NCBI GenBank assembly: GCA_964596775.1
Contig: CAZQVN010000030.1
Location: forward strand, 1 to 42,759
Length of the DNA: 42,759 nt
DNA from: CAZQVN01 sp964596775
GTDB lineage: Bacteria; Eisenbacteria; RBG-16-71-46; JABDJR01; JAWXBZ01
Direction of reading: 5' to 3'
A program made the position numbers and the translations under genes. The notes below the pieces were generated by a model. It was not told where the DNA came from. It saw only the letters and a list, made by a program, of their open reading frames with translations, and did not search any database. Positions 41,182-42,759 of the stretch are shown here, piece after piece. Position 1 is the first letter of the stretch. Each line of letters starts with the position of its first letter.

Positions 41182-42348
41182 CTATTTCCCGGATGCCAGG
41201 ACCTCTTCCAGCGTCCGGACGGCGGTCGGCCGGTTCGTCCGGGCCGATTCGAGGCCGGCCAGGCAGGCAAGAACCGTCCGGGCCGAGTCCCGGGCGGTGC
41301 AGACCGGAGGGCGACCGCTCCGGATCGATTCCACGAAGTCGGCCACCGCGGCGATGCACGCCCCCTGGTGTTCGTAGAGGCGGACCGGGTAGCTCTGCGC
41401 GCCGTACTCGTTGTTGGCCGGGGAAAACCGCCGGAGGGCCGAAAACGACGCGGCCAGGAGCTGCACGCCGAGGATCCGCCGGAGATGGGTCAGGAACTTC
41501 CACGGCGGAAGGCCCGGGTAGCGGAGCAGCTCCGGCTGGAGCCAGGCCGGACGGTGGAGCGCGGCGAGGAACTCCCCCTCGCGGCCGAACATGAGGTTGT
41601 TGTTGATCGTGGCCCGGTCGCCGTAGACGCGCACGGAGTGGTCCTGGTGCCCGGCCGTGCCGATCGACACGAGCACCTTGCCGAGGATCGTCGACGGAAA
41701 GCGGAGCGTGGAGATCGTCAGGTCCGCTTCGGGGTAGGCGGGAAACGCGCGATGGTTCGCCGCGGAAAAGATCTCGACCGGTTCCTCGCCGGTCAGCCAG
41801 CGGAGCAGGTCCACGAAATGGCACCCCGCGTAGACGAGCGGCGTGGCCCGCCCTTCCTTCCGCCAGTCGTCGTAGGCGAAGGCGCGCACGGTCAGGTCGT
41901 GCACGTAGTAGCCCTCGAGGTACGCCACCGTGCCGAGGTCGCCGGCGTCGATCCGCTCCTTCATCCGCCGGAACAGCGGCACGAACCGCATCTGGTGCAG
42001 CACCGCGAGGCGGGCCTTCGAGGTGCCCTCCGCCGCGAGGATCTTCCGCACGCCGTCGTACGAATCGGTGAGCGGCTTCTCGCAGAGCACGTGGATGCCG
42101 CGCTCGAGGGCGGCCACGATCAGGTCGGCGTGCGTTTCGTCCGGCGTGCAGATCGACACGGCGTCGAGGCCGTCCCAGAATTCATCGAGGTTCGCGGTGG
42201 CTCTGAGTTCCGGAGCGAGCCGGCCGGCCCGCTCGAGCCCCGCTGGCTTCGGATCCCACACCGCCGCCGGCCGGCATCCCTTGACGGCGTGCCAGTAGTT
42301 GTAGTGCGCGGTGCCCGCACCGCCGAAGCCGATGAGGCCGATGTTCAC
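41182..42348 (-). CDS. Gfo/Idh/MocA-family NAD(P)-dependent oxidoreductase
   Basis: A 388-residue enzyme, start GTG 42348 with GGGAG at a normal distance. Rossmann motif IGLIGFGGAGTAH (3-15) and the catalytic EKP at 90-92 (HVLCEKPL), followed by YAGCHFVDLLRWL, the typical His-containing active-site helix. Members oxidise or reduce sugars and inositols at one hydroxyl. At the head of the polysaccharide operon it may make a nucleotide-sugar precursor such as a 3-keto or uronic derivative; the substrate is not determinable. Confidence 0.92.
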   Translation of the reverse strand: MNIGLIGFGGAGTAHYNYWHAVKGCRPAAVWDPKPAGLERAGRLAPELRATANLDEFWDGLDAVSICTPDETHADLIVAALERGIHVLCEKPLTDSYDGVRKILAAEGTSKARLAVLHQMRFVPLFRRMKERIDAGDLGTVAYLEGYYVHDLTVRAFAYDDWRKEGRATPLVYAGCHFVDLLRWLTGEEPVEIFSAANHRAFPAYPEADLTISTLRFPSTILGKVLVSIGTAGHQDHSVRVYGDRATINNNLMFGREGEFLAALHRPAWLQPELLRYPGLPPWKFLTHLRRILGVQLLAASFSALRRFSPANNEYGAQSYPVRLYEHQGACIAAVADFVESIRSGRPPVCTARDSARTVLACLAGLESARTNRPTAVRTLEEVLASGK

Positions 42349-42488
42349 GCCGGCGCTCCCGTCCCGCTCGTCCCCCGACCCGGATTGCTGTTCATGGGGC
42401 TGGAAGCTACCAGATCACGGCCCCGTGCGCACCACCCGGGGCCGGGTCCGGGAGGTCATGCCGGCGTCCCGCCGCGGCCGGACACGCG

Positions 42489-42758
42489 TCACGGCCCGAC
42501 CCGCACAACCTTGAGCCGCGTCCGCGTGTCCGGGCTCTCCAGCCGGTAGAAGTAGACGCCGGTCGGCACTTCGCGCCCGGAGGCGTCGCGACCGTCCCAT
42601 TCCACGGAAAAGTCGCCGCTCTCAGACGGGCCGTCGACGAGCGTTCTCGTCAGACGCCCCGAGGCGTCGAAGACCCGGATCCGCACGGCCCCCGGCCGCT
42701 CGACCCGGTAGCGGATGACGGTGGCGGCGCGGAACGGGTTCGGCGCGCTCTGCGCCAG
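42489..42758 (-). CDS. C-terminal end of a secreted protein with FlgD/Por-like sorting domain (partial)
   Basis: Only the last 89 residues are present; the gene enters from the right edge and ends with TGA at 42491-42489. The segment APNPFRAATVIRYRV, then FDASGRLTRTLVDG, WDGRDASGREVPTGVYFYRLE, is the same domain that ends the large FG-GAP protein at 3914. Such domains are C-terminal secretion or anchoring modules in FCB-related bacteria. What the rest of the protein does is not visible. Confidence 0.85.
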   Translation of the reverse strand: MAQSAPNPFRAATVIRYRVERPGAVRIRVFDASGRLTRTLVDGPSESGDFSVEWDGRDASGREVPTGVYFYRLESPDTRTRLKVVRVGP

Positions 42759-42759
42759 G

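Overview
This is a high-GC bacterial chromosomal window, densely coded, with many 4-base ATGA or GTGA overlaps and frequent GTG and TTG starts. Two secreted proteins, one near each end, finish with the same FlgD/Por-like C-terminal domain (…PNPF…GVYFYRL…). Together with the Bat (aerotolerance) operon, this suggests an uncultured FCB-related lineage such as Eisenbacteria, Krumholzibacteriota or Latescibacteria. That placement is inference; no rRNA or tRNA gene is visible to confirm it.

Layout. 1-3914 (+): the end of a class I aminotransferase, a small exported protein, and a 1050-residue secreted protein that combines an HEXXH/GEG metallopeptidase-like domain, a PPC domain, seven FG-GAP repeats, an ASPIC/UnbV domain and the sorting tail. 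4072-10659 (+): a surface-glycan or aminosugar block with an extended SDR epimerase (catalytic Lys replaced by Asn), a hairpin terminator, a DegT/WecE-type aminotransferase, a WecD-type N-acyltransferase, a GT2 glycosyltransferase, a DUF2304 membrane protein, an XrtA-type polysaccharide deacetylase and a sarcosine-oxidase-like flavoenzyme. 10726-12818 (+): a DUF2007 protein and oligoendopeptidase F. 12819-13375: a long non-coding stretch with a perfect-looking hairpin, an inverted repeat whose left arm can pair with either of two 60-bp tandem copies, and a good sigma70-type promoter.

13376-17846 (+): a tightly coupled three-gene cluster that is the best candidate for something new. It holds a Ddl-like ATP-grasp ligase fused to an M20-peptidase fold that has lost its metal ligands, a gamma-glutamyltransferase with no signal peptide, and an N-formylglutamate-amidohydrolase-family enzyme. 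A ligase, a transferase and a hydrolase together suggest synthesis and trimming of a glutamyl or peptide metabolite (inference). A hemolysin III/PAQR protein follows, then a lower-GC two-gene cassette of small conserved proteins (18829-19289) and a reverse-strand ATP-grasp protein.

20802-31601 (+): a nine-gene operon moxR, DUF58, BatD-like, batA, batB, batC, batD, batE and an AsmA-like gene, nearly all overlapping. 31777-33453 (+): a NERD nuclease-SF1 helicase fusion preceded by an inverted repeat. 33528-42348 (-): a second polysaccharide locus, read right to left: Gfo/Idh/MocA oxidoreductase, GT4, flippase, GT4, GT4, asparagine synthetase-like amidotransferase and SAM methyltransferase. The window closes with the C-terminus of another secreted protein. 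No CRISPR array, insertion sequence, prophage, tRNA or rRNA was recognised.
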